From CAYXZQ01 sp964469935 (GTDB lineage Archaea > Nanobdellota > Nanobdellia > Woesearchaeales > DSVV01), in NCBI GenBank assembly GCA_964469935.1, contig CAYXZQ010000001.1:1-64000 (forward strand): a DNA stretch of 64,000 nt, in the 5' to 3' direction. Made by a program: the position numbers and the translations under genes. Each line of letters starts with the position of its first letter. The stretch's first letter is position 1. This document shows, piece after piece, positions 31,861 through 40,725 of this stretch. The notes under the pieces are model-generated. The model was given only the letters and a program-made list of their open reading frames with translations, made no database searches and was not told where the DNA came from.

Positions 31861-32394
31861 ATGCCGATGCAGACCAAGAAATCACAGTCAGCCGTGGAAT
31901 ACCTGATGGTCATAGCCATCATGACAATAATACTCGTCCCCCTGGTAGTCTATAATTTCTCGAGGACACAGCAGGCTAAGCAGGACGTGCTGGTCGCTGA
32001 CACAAAGAGGATCGGAAATGAGCTGGTCGGTAGCGCGGACGACGTGTATTACTCGCCGGGATTCGCAAAGAGGACCCTTGATGAGCAGGTGCCGGGCTTT
32101 GTCGACAGGATATATGCCGAGCCCGGCGCAATAGTCTTTGACGTCACAACGGATTCAGGTCCTAACACGCTGTATTTCAAGGTGGACGTGCCTGTGATAG
32201 TGTCGATAAACCTCAGCAGCAACCAGGCGAGCCCGATATATGTCAAGAAGGACATCAGCATAGGTCAGTTCGTCGTCATATGCAATGCGGACCTCTGCAA
32301 GAAGACAGCCGATGAGACAGGGCTCTGCAACGACGGGATAGACAATGACTGGGATTTCAAGACAGATTCAGAGGACACGGCAGATTGCCCATGA
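31861..32394 (+). CDS. Type IV pilin-like protein with class III signal peptide
   Basis: This 177-residue protein begins with KKS-QSAVEYLMV, a class III (prepilin) signal: cleavage is expected after Ser8, giving a mature N-terminal Gln with Glu at +5, followed by a hydrophobic assembly helix (to ~residue 30). The rest is a beta-rich head. The C-terminal ~35 residues contain cysteines and the DGIDNDWDFKTDSED segment, similar to calcium-binding repeat loops of surface proteins. Processing is probably by the A24 peptidase at 16378. Confidence 0.82.
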   Translation: MPMQTKKSQSAVEYLMVIAIMTIILVPLVVYNFSRTQQAKQDVLVADTKRIGNELVGSADDVYYSPGFAKRTLDEQVPGFVDRIYAEPGAIVFDVTTDSGPNTLYFKVDVPVIVSINLSSNQASPIYVKKDISIGQFVVICNADLCKKTADETGLCNDGIDNDWDFKTDSEDTADCP

Positions 32395-32418
32395 GAGAGG
32401 CAAGCATCTTGTATATCC

Positions 32419-33123
32419 TCATTTCTCGAGGTCAAGAACCTGATAAATCTCTTCACGTCTGACAGAGCAGCCGTTGAGCTTCATGCCCCAAAGCACGCCT
32501 TCAAGCACAGCCTTCCTTATATCAGGTATTATCTTCTCCTCATCCTTCTGTGCGAAAATGTTCAGGAGACCAAGCTCATAGGCGATCGTCGCAAGCTCGA
32601 AGGACCTGATGACCTTAAGGGCCCCTATCTCCTTTTTCAGGATCTCCAGATTATCATGACTGACCTCCACACCGGTATGGAGCTTCCTTGAAAGCTGCTT
32701 TTCCAGGAGGAGGGGGCTCTCTATGAGCACCCTTGTCGTCCTCTCGTCAATCACGAGGGTCTCTGCACCTGAAAGCAGCGCACAGGCGACCGCTTCCATC
32801 TCTCCCTTGTGCACTATCCTTATCCAGTTCCCCCTTGCCCTGAATGCCTGGTTGGCTGTCTCGAGGAGCCTGTCGGCTTTCGAGGTTATCTCCTGGCTTT
32901 CCGTCTTCTTAAGTATCCCCCTGGTTATCAGGGGAAGGATCTGGAGGGCCTCGAACTTGTATTTTTTCGTCGAGAGCGGCCTCTCGATAAGCTCGTAATA
33001 CACAGCAGGGGTTATCAGGAAGTCAACCCCGGATTTCTCATGAAGAGACTCGAGCACCCAGAGGAGGTTGTTCAGGGTCAGGCTTATTATCGGCCCGGTA
33101 TCGAATACAATCGGCTTCTTCAT
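32419..33123 (-). CDS. PIN-like nuclease domain protein
   Basis: This 234-residue protein has the acidic residues of the PIN fold: D8 in VFDTGPIISL, the Glu in HKGEMEAVACAL near residue 108, and Asp in VIDERTTRVL near residue 125. PIN domains are metal-dependent RNases, often toxins or rRNA/tRNA processing enzymes. The C-terminal ~80 residues are an extra helical region. The gene overlaps by four bases the preceding HTH-containing gene, a toxin-antitoxin-like arrangement with the presumed partner first. Confidence 0.75.
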   Translation of the reverse strand: MKKPIVFDTGPIISLTLNNLLWVLESLHEKSGVDFLITPAVYYELIERPLSTKKYKFEALQILPLITRGILKKTESQEITSKADRLLETANQAFRARGNWIRIVHKGEMEAVACALLSGAETLVIDERTTRVLIESPLLLEKQLSRKLHTGVEVSHDNLEILKKEIGALKVIRSFELATIAYELGLLNIFAQKDEEKIIPDIRKAVLEGVLWGMKLNGCSVRREEIYQVLDLEK

Positions 33124-33668
33124 CCTAATCCGAAAGCCCTCCTCGCCTGCTCCAGCCTCTCAGTAACCTTCACGTCATCCTCGAACTGGTCAGGTATTTT
33201 CGTCTGCCCTATGTACTTCATCAGCTCCCACTGGGAAATGCCCAGGAGCCCTGCTGTCTGGGCGAGGGAGATGCCATGCTCATAGAGCCTCGAGCCTTTC
33301 TTAATCTCTGCCTCGTTTATGACTTTCTGGATGTAGAGGTTTAGCTTTCGGTCAAAGTCGGAGATGGTGTCCATGAGCAGCCTGACATTCTCCTCGTACC
33401 CTGAAAGATCAGAATTTTTCAGGCAGTCCCTCGCCTTCTCGAGAGAGCTGATGACCACTGGCTCCATGCGTGACATCCTGTCGATTAGCTTCGATAGGGC
33501 ATAGACAATCACTGCAATGGTGATCGAGTCCTTGTCCTGGAATATGGAGGCGTTGTGGATGGTATGGTCGCTGATGCTTCTCAGCTCCATGCTGTCATGC
33601 TCATTCAATGCGCCGATAGAAGAATCAAGTATAGTTATGAGGTCCCCTTTTATCCTGTCGTCCATCAT
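33120..33668 (-). CDS. HTH protein paired with the PIN gene
   Basis: This 182-residue helical protein has a ~115-residue HEPN-like or four-helix N-terminal part (DSSIGALNEHD, YALSKLIDRMS) and a C-terminal helix-turn-helix (ISLAQTAGLLGISQWELMKYI, ~133-153) with a basic tail. Its stop overlaps the PIN gene start, so the two are translated together, and it is a plausible antitoxin or RNA-guiding partner. It is divergent from the MCM-like gene. Confidence 0.65.
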   Translation of the reverse strand: MMDDRIKGDLITILDSSIGALNEHDSMELRSISDHTIHNASIFQDKDSITIAVIVYALSKLIDRMSRMEPVVISSLEKARDCLKNSDLSGYEENVRLLMDTISDFDRKLNLYIQKVINEAEIKKGSRLYEHGISLAQTAGLLGISQWELMKYIGQTKIPDQFEDDVKVTERLEQARRAFGLG

Positions 33669-33773
33669 TCTTCACAGAAACCTAATAGATTAAATAGTTT
33701 TTGCTTTTCGAAAGTAGAAGAGATAAGGGCTGAGAACAAATTATTTATATCTGTTAGTAAATTATTCAGACTG

Positions 33774-34964
33774 ATGGCAAAAAGGCTCATAGACCTGCTA
33801 AGAAGCATCGTCCCGCTTGGGGCGGAAAAGAAGGAGATTCTGGAGGAGCTCGCAGACTATCTCGAAGTCGCGGACATAAAGGAGGCAGCATCGCTCGCAA
33901 AGCTGAAGAAGCTTGAGCTTTCCGAGAGCTCGCTTGAGGTGTCCCCTCAGGTCATGCCTCAGAGGTCGTACCCGTCAATCATACCGAAGACAGATGAGAA
34001 AGGAATCGCCGACTATATAAGCAGGCTGAACAGGACGGTGATGGACAAGGTGAAAAAAAAGGCCTTCTCGGAATTCTCCGGCAAGGCGGCTGAGATGATC
34101 CCGAAATTCATAGCGATGAACATCGTCGGCATGGAAGAGGTCAAGAAGGCTGCGGCTGTACAGCTCTTCGCTACTTCAGAAGAGCCTGTCCATATCCTGC
34201 TCCTCGGCGACCCGGGGACCGGCAAGACGGATATCCTGCGCTCGGCATCCGCGCTCTCGCCCATATCCAGCTTCGGCCTGGGTTCCGGGACTTCAGGCGT
34301 GGGCCTCACGGTCACAGTGAAAGGAAGCGAGGTAGCCAAAGGGCTCCTGCCAATGGCTGACAAGGGCGTCTGCGCAATAGACGAGCTCAACCTCATGCAG
34401 GAGAGGGACAGGGCATCGCTCTACAACGCGATGGAGAAGGGATTCATAACATACGACAAGGGAGGCAAGCACTACAAGTTCGACGCGAGGATAAAGGTGA
34501 TCGCGACCGCCAACCCTGTCGGCGACAGGTTCGCGGGCTGGACAGTCGAGACTCTCAAGAAGCAGATGCCGTTCGATTCGGCTCTCCTGACAAGGTTCCA
34601 CCTGGTGTTCCTGATAAGGAAGCCGGATATGCAGCAGTTCGTCGAGATATCGAAGAAGATCATCAGGTCCGAGAAGAAGAAGGCCCTATCGGGCGACGAG
34701 AGGTTCATCCGGGACTATGTCGAATACGCCCAGGGGCTCAAGGTAGAGATACCTGCCGAGTTCGAGAGAGGGATTATCGACTTCATCGCAGAGATAAAGC
34801 AGAATGAGAGGAGGTATCTAATAGAGATCTCACCTCGGCTTGTCATCGGATTCCTAAGGCTTGCAAAGGCGTCGGCAAGGATGAGGCTTGCTGAAAAAGT
34901 GGCCCAAAAGGACATTGACCTCGTCAAGGAGATAGTCACGCGCGGACTCAGGATAGAGAAATAA
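33774..34964 (+). CDS. MCM-like AAA+ ATPase without the MCM N-terminal domain
   Basis: This 396-residue protein has Walker A GDPGTGKT (145-152), the MCM-type SGTSGVGLTVTV (helix-2 insert region), Walker B CAIDELNLM, sensor 1 ATANPVGDRF and arginine-finger LLTRFHLVF. These are MCM replicative-helicase features. Replicative archaeal MCM is ~650-700 residues with OB and zinc domains at the N-terminus; here only ~110 helical residues precede the ATPase. The C-terminus has a short helical lid. It may be an accessory MCM rather than the replicative one. ATG 33774 is supported by a TATA box (TTATTTATAT, 33741-33750). Confidence 0.8.
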   Translation: MAKRLIDLLRSIVPLGAEKKEILEELADYLEVADIKEAASLAKLKKLELSESSLEVSPQVMPQRSYPSIIPKTDEKGIADYISRLNRTVMDKVKKKAFSEFSGKAAEMIPKFIAMNIVGMEEVKKAAAVQLFATSEEPVHILLLGDPGTGKTDILRSASALSPISSFGLGSGTSGVGLTVTVKGSEVAKGLLPMADKGVCAIDELNLMQERDRASLYNAMEKGFITYDKGGKHYKFDARIKVIATANPVGDRFAGWTVETLKKQMPFDSALLTRFHLVFLIRKPDMQQFVEISKKIIRSEKKKALSGDERFIRDYVEYAQGLKVEIPAEFERGIIDFIAEIKQNERRYLIEISPRLVIGFLRLAKASARMRLAEKVAQKDIDLVKEIVTRGLRIEK

Positions 34965-35033
34965 TCTTTCTGAGAGCAGTCTTCCACAAATTTTTTATAT
35001 TTACCTGCCATACCCATTAAAGGGGGTGAAAGA

Positions 35034-35288
35034 ATGGAAGAAAAGGAGATAGGGAGGGTGGCCCATTTCTTCGGAAAGATAATGGTCGCCGTGATAGATC
35101 TCAGCGGCAACATCAAGGTCGGCGACAGCATCCATGTCAGGGGCGCAACGACCGACTTTGAACAGGAGCTCGGCTCGATGCAGATAGAACACAAGGAAGT
35201 TCCTGAAGGGAAGCCTGGCGAGTCTGTCGGCATCAAGGTGAATGAGCCCTGCAGGGAAGGCGACGCGGTATATCTGGTCGAGGAATGA
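35034..35288 (+). CDS. Translation elongation factor-like protein (EF-Tu domain 2)
   Basis: This 84-residue protein is a single beta-barrel of the EF-Tu domain-2 type: IGRVAHFFGKIMVAVIDL, LKVGDSIHVRG-like and PGESVGIKVNEPCREGDAVY. Small stand-alone proteins of this kind are widespread in archaea and bacteria, with no defined role. A TATA-like element (TTTTTTATATTT near 34992-35003) and a good purine-rich site (GGGGTGA) precede the ATG. Confidence 0.85.
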   Translation: MEEKEIGRVAHFFGKIMVAVIDLSGNIKVGDSIHVRGATTDFEQELGSMQIEHKEVPEGKPGESVGIKVNEPCREGDAVYLVEE

Positions 35289-35330
35289 TTGCAGGTTCGA
35301 AAGCACGACAGGGGCTTTCCAGATTTTTTC

Positions 35331-36998
35331 TCAGGTCACTCCGAGGCTGCCGAACGCCCACTGCGAGAGAAGAGGGATGCCCCAGGAGAGAGCCGCGCCT
35401 ATCCATACCATTATTGGAAAGTCGAAGAGGGCCGCGTATTTGTTGCCGCCGTCGACAAGCTTAATTATCACAGAGGATATGAAGGCGTGGATGAGGACGA
35501 TTATGCCTATGTACATGTTCACCTCGGTCATGTTTATCGCGGGGATGGATGGCAGGATGGAGCTGACCAGGTTTGCCATGTTCTCCTGGCTCATCGCATT
35601 CTGAAGCGCGCTATTGAACATCCCGGCAAGCATGTGAGTTATCGCCGTCGACATGTATACGGTGGTAATGAACCCGAGCAGGGCCCCGTAAAGCGCGCCG
35701 CGCAGCCCAGCAGCTAGCTGCAGCCTCAGCTTACGGAGCGATATCAGCCTCGTGAAGTTCTTGCTTATTATCTCGCTTATCTTGATGGAATCTCCGCCCA
35801 TGTAGATGGATTTCGCGAATATGTGCACGAAATAGTTTATGAGATTGCTGCCTGACTCCCCTGCAAAGAAGAGCCAGGCCATGAACCTCTCAGAGCCGAC
35901 CTTCAGCCTCCTGTAAAGGTTTATGAGGAGCTTGTTGAGGACCCCGAAGTCATGCACCCTCAGGGCACCCAGGCTCGATGTCACGCCCCCTCCCCTGGTC
36001 GCTACAGCACCGCCGAGTGCCCTCACGAACACCGGGAAGGCCTTGTCCTTCTTGAAGACCTCGTTCTCCTCGTTCGAAGCCAATATCCCGACGAACATAA
36101 GGGGCGTGAAGCCAATGGCGTAATTGAATAGGAAGGGGAATATATTTATGTAGGTCAGGACTGATATAATCAAAAAAGATATAGGAAGGATTATTATGAA
36201 CGCCTTTAGGATCTTCTTTGTCCCGGGGTCGACTATCATCAGGTTGTGGCATATCCTGTCACTCGGGATGAAGCCCTTTATCATCAGTATGAGCATCAGG
36301 TCCATGACGATAAGCCCGAGGAGGCTGTACTTGACTATGACCATTATCGAGACTCCCATCAGGAGCGGAAGGAGAAGCGCCGCTGCCATTGCAAACGCGA
36401 TGCTTATCGTCAGGGATATGAAGACGTCCTCGAGCATCCTTATGTTCTGCATGGACTTGTTGTACTCGTTAGAATAGTCGTCCATCACAGCATCCTGCTC
36501 TTCAGTGAGGAATACCTCGAGGTCCTCACCGAAATCCAGCACAGCGGCGAGCCTGTCGAGGAAATCGCCGAATATCTTCGATGGCGAGAGCACGGCCATC
36601 TTCCTGCAGGTCTTGGAATAGCCCAGGTTCCAGGCCTTGGAGAGATAGACTATCCTGTCAGCAAACATCGCGAGTTCCCCGTATTCCTTTTCCTCGGCTA
36701 TCTTCTTGAACAGCATGGTCCTGTTTATCCTGAGGGTGGAGAGCGTCCCTGCATATGTTATGAATAGGTGTATGTTCTCATGCATGTTGACCTTGCGCTT
36801 CTCGAAGCTCATATAGGGGAATATTGCTACAAACGCAATCCCGAGAAAAAGCATGATGTAGGGGACGAAGAAGGGCATGCTCGTGAAAAGAATAACCCCG
36901 AAGAAGAGCATCACGCTCACGCCTATCGTGGGGAGCACTATCTTGTAGAAAAATTCCGTATAGCTACTGAATCCGCCGTCGAGTATGTAATCTCCCAC
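35331..36998 (-). CDS. flaJ: Archaellum/pilus platform protein FlaJ (TadC/GspF superfamily)
   Basis: This 555-residue integral membrane protein has about nine to ten hydrophobic segments in two clusters separated by two large helical cytoplasmic regions, the layout of archaellum platform proteins that contact the FlaI ATPase. The GspF-like region is seen around YSKTCRKMAVLSPSKIFGDF (~residue 125) and SGSNLINYFVHIFAKSIYMGG (~390). It starts with GTG and is the last gene of the FlaG-F-H-I-J run. Confidence 0.87.
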   Translation of the reverse strand: MGDYILDGGFSSYTEFFYKIVLPTIGVSVMLFFGVILFTSMPFFVPYIMLFLGIAFVAIFPYMSFEKRKVNMHENIHLFITYAGTLSTLRINRTMLFKKIAEEKEYGELAMFADRIVYLSKAWNLGYSKTCRKMAVLSPSKIFGDFLDRLAAVLDFGEDLEVFLTEEQDAVMDDYSNEYNKSMQNIRMLEDVFISLTISIAFAMAAALLLPLLMGVSIMVIVKYSLLGLIVMDLMLILMIKGFIPSDRICHNLMIVDPGTKKILKAFIIILPISFLIISVLTYINIFPFLFNYAIGFTPLMFVGILASNEENEVFKKDKAFPVFVRALGGAVATRGGGVTSSLGALRVHDFGVLNKLLINLYRRLKVGSERFMAWLFFAGESGSNLINYFVHIFAKSIYMGGDSIKISEIISKNFTRLISLRKLRLQLAAGLRGALYGALLGFITTVYMSTAITHMLAGMFNSALQNAMSQENMANLVSSILPSIPAINMTEVNMYIGIIVLIHAFISSVIIKLVDGGNKYAALFDFPIMVWIGAALSWGIPLLSQWAFGSLGVT

Positions 36999-37047
36999 AA
37001 TATACCCCTATTACATTAATTTTACTATTATGATCATCACAGCATCG

Positions 37048-38682
37048 CTACAATGAAAATGGTAGGGACTTGGTCCCTTCTGTATGGTACTTGCTTATTA
37101 CGTTCCACACGTCGAAATAGTTGAATATCTTGTTCTCGACCATCTTCTCGAGTATCCTTCTCCTGAGGTCAAGGTCCTTGTATATCTCCCTTGTGTCCTC
37201 GTAGCCGAGCATGAGGGCCACCTTCTTCTCAAGCACATAGCTGTTGTAGAGGCCCCGAAACATGTGCTGGTCCTTTGCCGGGTCCCAGTTGAAGACCTGC
37301 CGGGTTATCATCTTGTTCTCGACGTCGTAGAACCTCTCTATCTCCGTGAGGGAGAGCACCCTCCTCACGAAATGGCCGTGCTGCTCAACGACCTGCTGGA
37401 TGAGGACGATGTTCAGGTTGTCGATTGATGCGATGGGGACGTTGATTGGGTGGCCCGTGAGCCTCTGGATCATGCTCCTGACAGAGCCGGCGTGGAACGT
37501 GGAGCACACAGGGTGGCCTGTCTGCATAGCCTGGAAAGCGATGTTTCCCTCCTCGCCCCTGATCTCGCCCACTATTATGTAGTTCGGCCTTGACCTGAGC
37601 GCGGCAATCAGCAGATGGAACATGGTGACGTCTGTCTCCTGGCCGGCCTCCCTCGTTATGAGGTGCTGCCATGCGTCGTGGGGCATGGTGACCTCGGGGG
37701 TGTTCTCTACTGTGTACACCTTGGCATCCGGGCTGATGAAGGCTGAGCAGGCGTTAAGCGTGGTGGTCTTGCCTGACGCTGTCTCCCCGCATACGAACAT
37801 ATTCATGCCGTGCTCCAGGCACAGCCAGATATATGCCGCAAGCTCAGCGTCCATCGTGTTCCAGCTGATTATCTGGGTGATGCTCACAGGGACCTCAGAG
37901 AACTTCCTGACAGTGAAACTCGAGCCCTCGAGGCTGATCTCCCTGCCGTAGATGAAGTTTACCCTCGAGCCGTCAGGCATCATGGCGTCGACTACGCTCC
38001 GTGCGTCGGACACCGGCCTCTCCACCCTCTCGCTCGTCTCGACCAAGTACTTGTTGAGCTCGAAATCGTCTGAGAAAACGATGTTTGTCCTGAGCATCTC
38101 GAAGACCTTGTGGACAAGCGACAGCGAGCCCACCCCAACGCAGTGGATATCCTCGATATATGGATCCAGGAAGAGCGGCTCGAGCTTGCCGTAACCCACC
38201 CTGTCCCTTATCAGGTAATACCTTATCATGTCATAATCCATCCTGGCAAGCCTGATTTTCGTAGTCAGGAATCCCGGGGCTTTCCCTCCATGCTCCACCT
38301 CGACCACCTCGTCGAAAATCTTGCCCAGGATAGGCTCCATGTCTTCTATCTTGTCAGGAACAGGGTACTTGTTCGAGATGGCAATCATCTTGTCTAGAAT
38401 CTTGTCATTCAGCTTCCTGAGCCGGTCATCCATCTCAGGCTCGATGACATGGTAAATGGTCGGTTCGCCCTTCTTGCGGTAAATGTGGATGAAAAGCGGG
38501 TCGCCGACCGGATATATCAGGTTCGGGAACTCGAGGCTTTTGAGGTCCCTGTCAAGCCTGGTGTACCACTCAGGCTCGCCCATCTCCCTGGTCGTCTTCC
38601 TCACATACCTCGCAAGATGAGGGAATTTCCTCATGGCCTCGTCATAGCTTCTCGTGACCGGCGGCTTTCTCCTGACTACCAT
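37048..38682 (-). CDS. flaI: Archaellum/pilus assembly ATPase FlaI
   Basis: This 544-residue protein is a type II/IV secretion superfamily motor ATPase. Walker A GETASGKTTT is near residues 294-303. The Asp box and Walker B region include YIIVGEIRGEEG, and the His-box region is TGHPVCSTFHAGS. The N-terminal ~200 residues include the membrane-proximal domain with YIEDIHCVGVG. It would hydrolyse ATP for archaellum assembly and rotation together with FlaH and FlaJ, whose genes flank it on either side. The length fits FlaI proteins with an intact N-terminus. Confidence 0.9.
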   Translation of the reverse strand: MVVRRKPPVTRSYDEAMRKFPHLARYVRKTTREMGEPEWYTRLDRDLKSLEFPNLIYPVGDPLFIHIYRKKGEPTIYHVIEPEMDDRLRKLNDKILDKMIAISNKYPVPDKIEDMEPILGKIFDEVVEVEHGGKAPGFLTTKIRLARMDYDMIRYYLIRDRVGYGKLEPLFLDPYIEDIHCVGVGSLSLVHKVFEMLRTNIVFSDDFELNKYLVETSERVERPVSDARSVVDAMMPDGSRVNFIYGREISLEGSSFTVRKFSEVPVSITQIISWNTMDAELAAYIWLCLEHGMNMFVCGETASGKTTTLNACSAFISPDAKVYTVENTPEVTMPHDAWQHLITREAGQETDVTMFHLLIAALRSRPNYIIVGEIRGEEGNIAFQAMQTGHPVCSTFHAGSVRSMIQRLTGHPINVPIASIDNLNIVLIQQVVEQHGHFVRRVLSLTEIERFYDVENKMITRQVFNWDPAKDQHMFRGLYNSYVLEKKVALMLGYEDTREIYKDLDLRRRILEKMVENKIFNYFDVWNVISKYHTEGTKSLPFSL

Positions 38683-38733
38683 TGTCCTCTTTTTTCCTTT
38701 TCCTGTCTAATCCGTGCACTGAATGCCGGATGA

Positions 38734-39432
38734 TCATGCGAATGATGCTATCTCTATAGCGAGACCCTTACCGGGCTCGACCTTGAAAGGTATTGTGTTG
38801 ATGATGTTGTCCCCAGGCCTCTTGAACCTCTTGATGTTGATGACCCTTACCAGGTTTCCCGCGAATGTCCTTATCTCGACATTGAAATAAACATCCGCGA
38901 CAGAGCGCAGTAGAGTCAGGAACTTCTCGTTGAGATGGTCTGGGTCCACGCAGAATATTATGGTCTTGTTGAGGCTGTTTATGCCCTTGAGGGTCTTTAT
39001 CACCTCGAAGCTCTTCTCATGCGAGATATTGTCCTTTATGAGAAGGAATGAGAGTGTGTCGAATATCACCACCTCGTTTTTGAAGATCTTCTTCTCCTTG
39101 AAGAGCCTGTCGAGAAAATTCGGCTGGAGCTGGGTGTTGCCGAGGAACGGGAACATAGGAATGAAGAGAAGCCTGTTGTCGAGCATGTGGAACTTCACGT
39201 CATAATCGAGCGACGCCATCTGCTCTATGAATCCAGCGGTGTTGAGCTCCGAGCTTATATAGGTGCACGAATGCCCGTGCTCGAGAAGCCCGTAAGTCAT
39301 CCTCTGGGAGACGATGCTCTTTCCTGCGCCGTCCTTGCCCTCTATGAGTATCAGAGAGTTCACAGGGATCCCGCCCCCTATGTTCCTGTTGAGCTCATCC
39401 CTTTCCAGGTTGATTGAAATCGTCTGTGTCAT
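38734..39432 (-). CDS. flaH: Archaellum accessory ATPase FlaH (RecA-like)
   Basis: This 232-residue KaiC-like protein has Walker A GKDGAGKS (32-39) and Walker B EVVIFDTLSFLL. FlaH binds ATP and forms a ring on the motor with FlaI. The INIKRFKRPG and PFKVEPGKGLAIEI ending is characteristic. Its place between FlaF- and FlaI-type genes confirms an archaellum locus and distinguishes this from a simple type IV pilus operon, which lacks FlaH. Confidence 0.9.
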   Translation of the reverse strand: MTQTISINLERDELNRNIGGGIPVNSLILIEGKDGAGKSIVSQRMTYGLLEHGHSCTYISSELNTAGFIEQMASLDYDVKFHMLDNRLLFIPMFPFLGNTQLQPNFLDRLFKEKKIFKNEVVIFDTLSFLLIKDNISHEKSFEVIKTLKGINSLNKTIIFCVDPDHLNEKFLTLLRSVADVYFNVEIRTFAGNLVRVINIKRFKRPGDNIINTIPFKVEPGKGLAIEIASFA

Positions 39433-39449
39433 GTTATGCTAGCCTGATG

Positions 39450-39917
39450 TCATGCTGAAAAAATCGCTGCGTCCTTGATGCCGTATTCAGTCGTCGCAGT
39501 GGCCATGTGGGCCTCATGGGACAGGTCCATCTTCACGACCACGATTATGGTCTCGTCAGGGTCCCACTGAAGCGGGTTGAAGACATCCGAGCCTGGAGCG
39601 AACTCAATTGTCCTGTTCGCGTCATCCCTCGGTATCCTCACATTGTCGATGAACACGTCAACATAGCCCATGTCAAGCTTTTCTGAGCCGGTGTTCCTTA
39701 TGTACATGGTGGTCTCTGCAGGCGAGGTGCCGTTGTCATATGTCGCGTTGATTATCTCAATCTTCGTATTCATCTCCCTTGTTATCTTCTCTTTCTGGAT
39801 ATTGTTGCTGAGCGTCATGGAATCCGCCAGCCTCGCCTGTATTGTTATGAATGCCGAGGCGACTATCAACAAGGCAAAAAACATTATGATGAATCCGCCG
39901 ATCGTCGAAAAACCCAA
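39450..39917 (-). CDS. Archaellum stator protein, FlaF/FlaG family (first)
   Basis: This 155-residue protein has one N-terminal membrane segment (GFIIMFFALLIVASAFITI) and a beta-sandwich domain (YIRNTGSEKLD, VDVFIDNVRIPRDD). FlaF and FlaG link the archaellum motor to the S-layer. The TTG start is supported by a strong ribosome-binding site (GAGGTG) on the minus strand just upstream. It is 30-40% alike by eye to the next gene, so the two are paralogues; which is F and which is G cannot be decided. Confidence 0.82.
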   Translation of the reverse strand: MGFSTIGGFIIMFFALLIVASAFITIQARLADSMTLSNNIQKEKITREMNTKIEIINATYDNGTSPAETTMYIRNTGSEKLDMGYVDVFIDNVRIPRDDANRTIEFAPGSDVFNPLQWDPDETIIVVVKMDLSHEAHMATATTEYGIKDAAIFSA

Positions 39918-39946
39918 TCATCCCACCTCTCTTGCTCAAATCCTGC

Positions 39947-40411
39947 TCAGACGGAAAACGTGTCTTTGTCCCTCACACTGTAGGGGGTCGTGACCACAAC
40001 CTCGTGAGTCGATGTGTCATCAAGATGCCTGTAGGCCTTGATGAGGATCTGCTCCTTCGGGTCCCACAGGCCCTTGTTCACAGTATTTGTGTCAGAAAGG
40101 ACCTGTATGGACCGGTTTGTGTCATTCCTTGGAAAACGGAAGCCGTCTATATAGACGTCCACTTCTGAAGGCTTCATGGAAGTCTGGCCCGTGTTGCTGA
40201 CGTATATCCACGTGGTGTCTGTCTGGTTCTGGTATGATATGACCTCGATCTTGATGCTGGTCTTGATTATCTGGTCATAATCATTGCTCTTGTCCTTGAA
40301 CACCCCTTCTGTCTGGTCAGCATAGTTCTTTATCACGACGACAAGCCCTGACGCAATGCCCAGCACTGCTATGAAAAGTATGATGTGAGCGATTATCGTG
40401 CTGGCACCCAT
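39947..40411 (-). CDS. Archaellum stator protein, FlaF/FlaG family (second)
   Basis: This 154-residue paralogue of the previous gene has an N-terminal membrane helix (ILFIAVLGIASGLVVVI) followed by a beta-rich extracytoplasmic domain (TWIYVSNTGQTSM, VDVYIDGFRFPRND). It is first in the minus-strand archaellum operon. It matches FlaG in many loci by position, but order alone does not prove it. No Shine-Dalgarno sequence was sought as decisive here. Confidence 0.82.
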   Translation of the reverse strand: MGASTIIAHIILFIAVLGIASGLVVVIKNYADQTEGVFKDKSNDYDQIIKTSIKIEVISYQNQTDTTWIYVSNTGQTSMKPSEVDVYIDGFRFPRNDTNRSIQVLSDTNTVNKGLWDPKEQILIKAYRHLDDTSTHEVVVTTPYSVRDKDTFSV

Positions 40412-40597
40412 TTTTTAGTTTAACCTCTAAGCTGAATATTATCACTGCAGAAACTCATATATAAGAATTTCGTTTTTCCTGTGCTTTTATATCTTTTCGT
40501 ATACTTTTGATGATAATTCTTGTACTAAAAATCATGCTGGAACCTGCTCTCCTTGTCTAATTTTCTGTATTTGAGTCGAAAGATTTATATATTAATT

Positions 40598-40700
40598 GCT
40601 ACAAAATAAGTATTAATATACAAATTAAGGAGTTTATTGCTTCATATTAAGTTAATTTAAGAAATTTATCGGATTATATTACTACATATTAAGTAAAATA
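40598..40700 (+). repeat. Three direct repeats, ~41-base period, before the HTH gene
   Basis: The 314-base gap 40412-40725 between the divergent archaellum operon and the HTH gene is AT-rich. It holds three imperfect 20-base copies of (G/A)CT-CA-A-TAAGT--AAT at 40598-40617, 40639-40658 and 40681-40700. Starts are 41 and 42 bases apart, about four helical turns, so bound proteins would lie on the same face. TATA-like elements are at 40582-40590 and 40696-40704, so the copies overlap the likely promoter. The remaining ~180 bases near flaG show no other structure. Confidence 0.6.
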
Positions 40701-40725
40701 TTTACAGACCAACAGGTGAAATGCC

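Noticed and set aside
33555..33773. 73-codon N-terminal extension of the MCM-like gene
   Set aside because: It would overlap the divergent HTH gene and place the TATA box (33741-33750) inside the coding region; ATG 33774 fits promoter spacing.
40412..40597. Coding sequence in the flaG/HTH gap
   Set aside because: The stretch is AT-rich, without an ORF of convincing length or composition.
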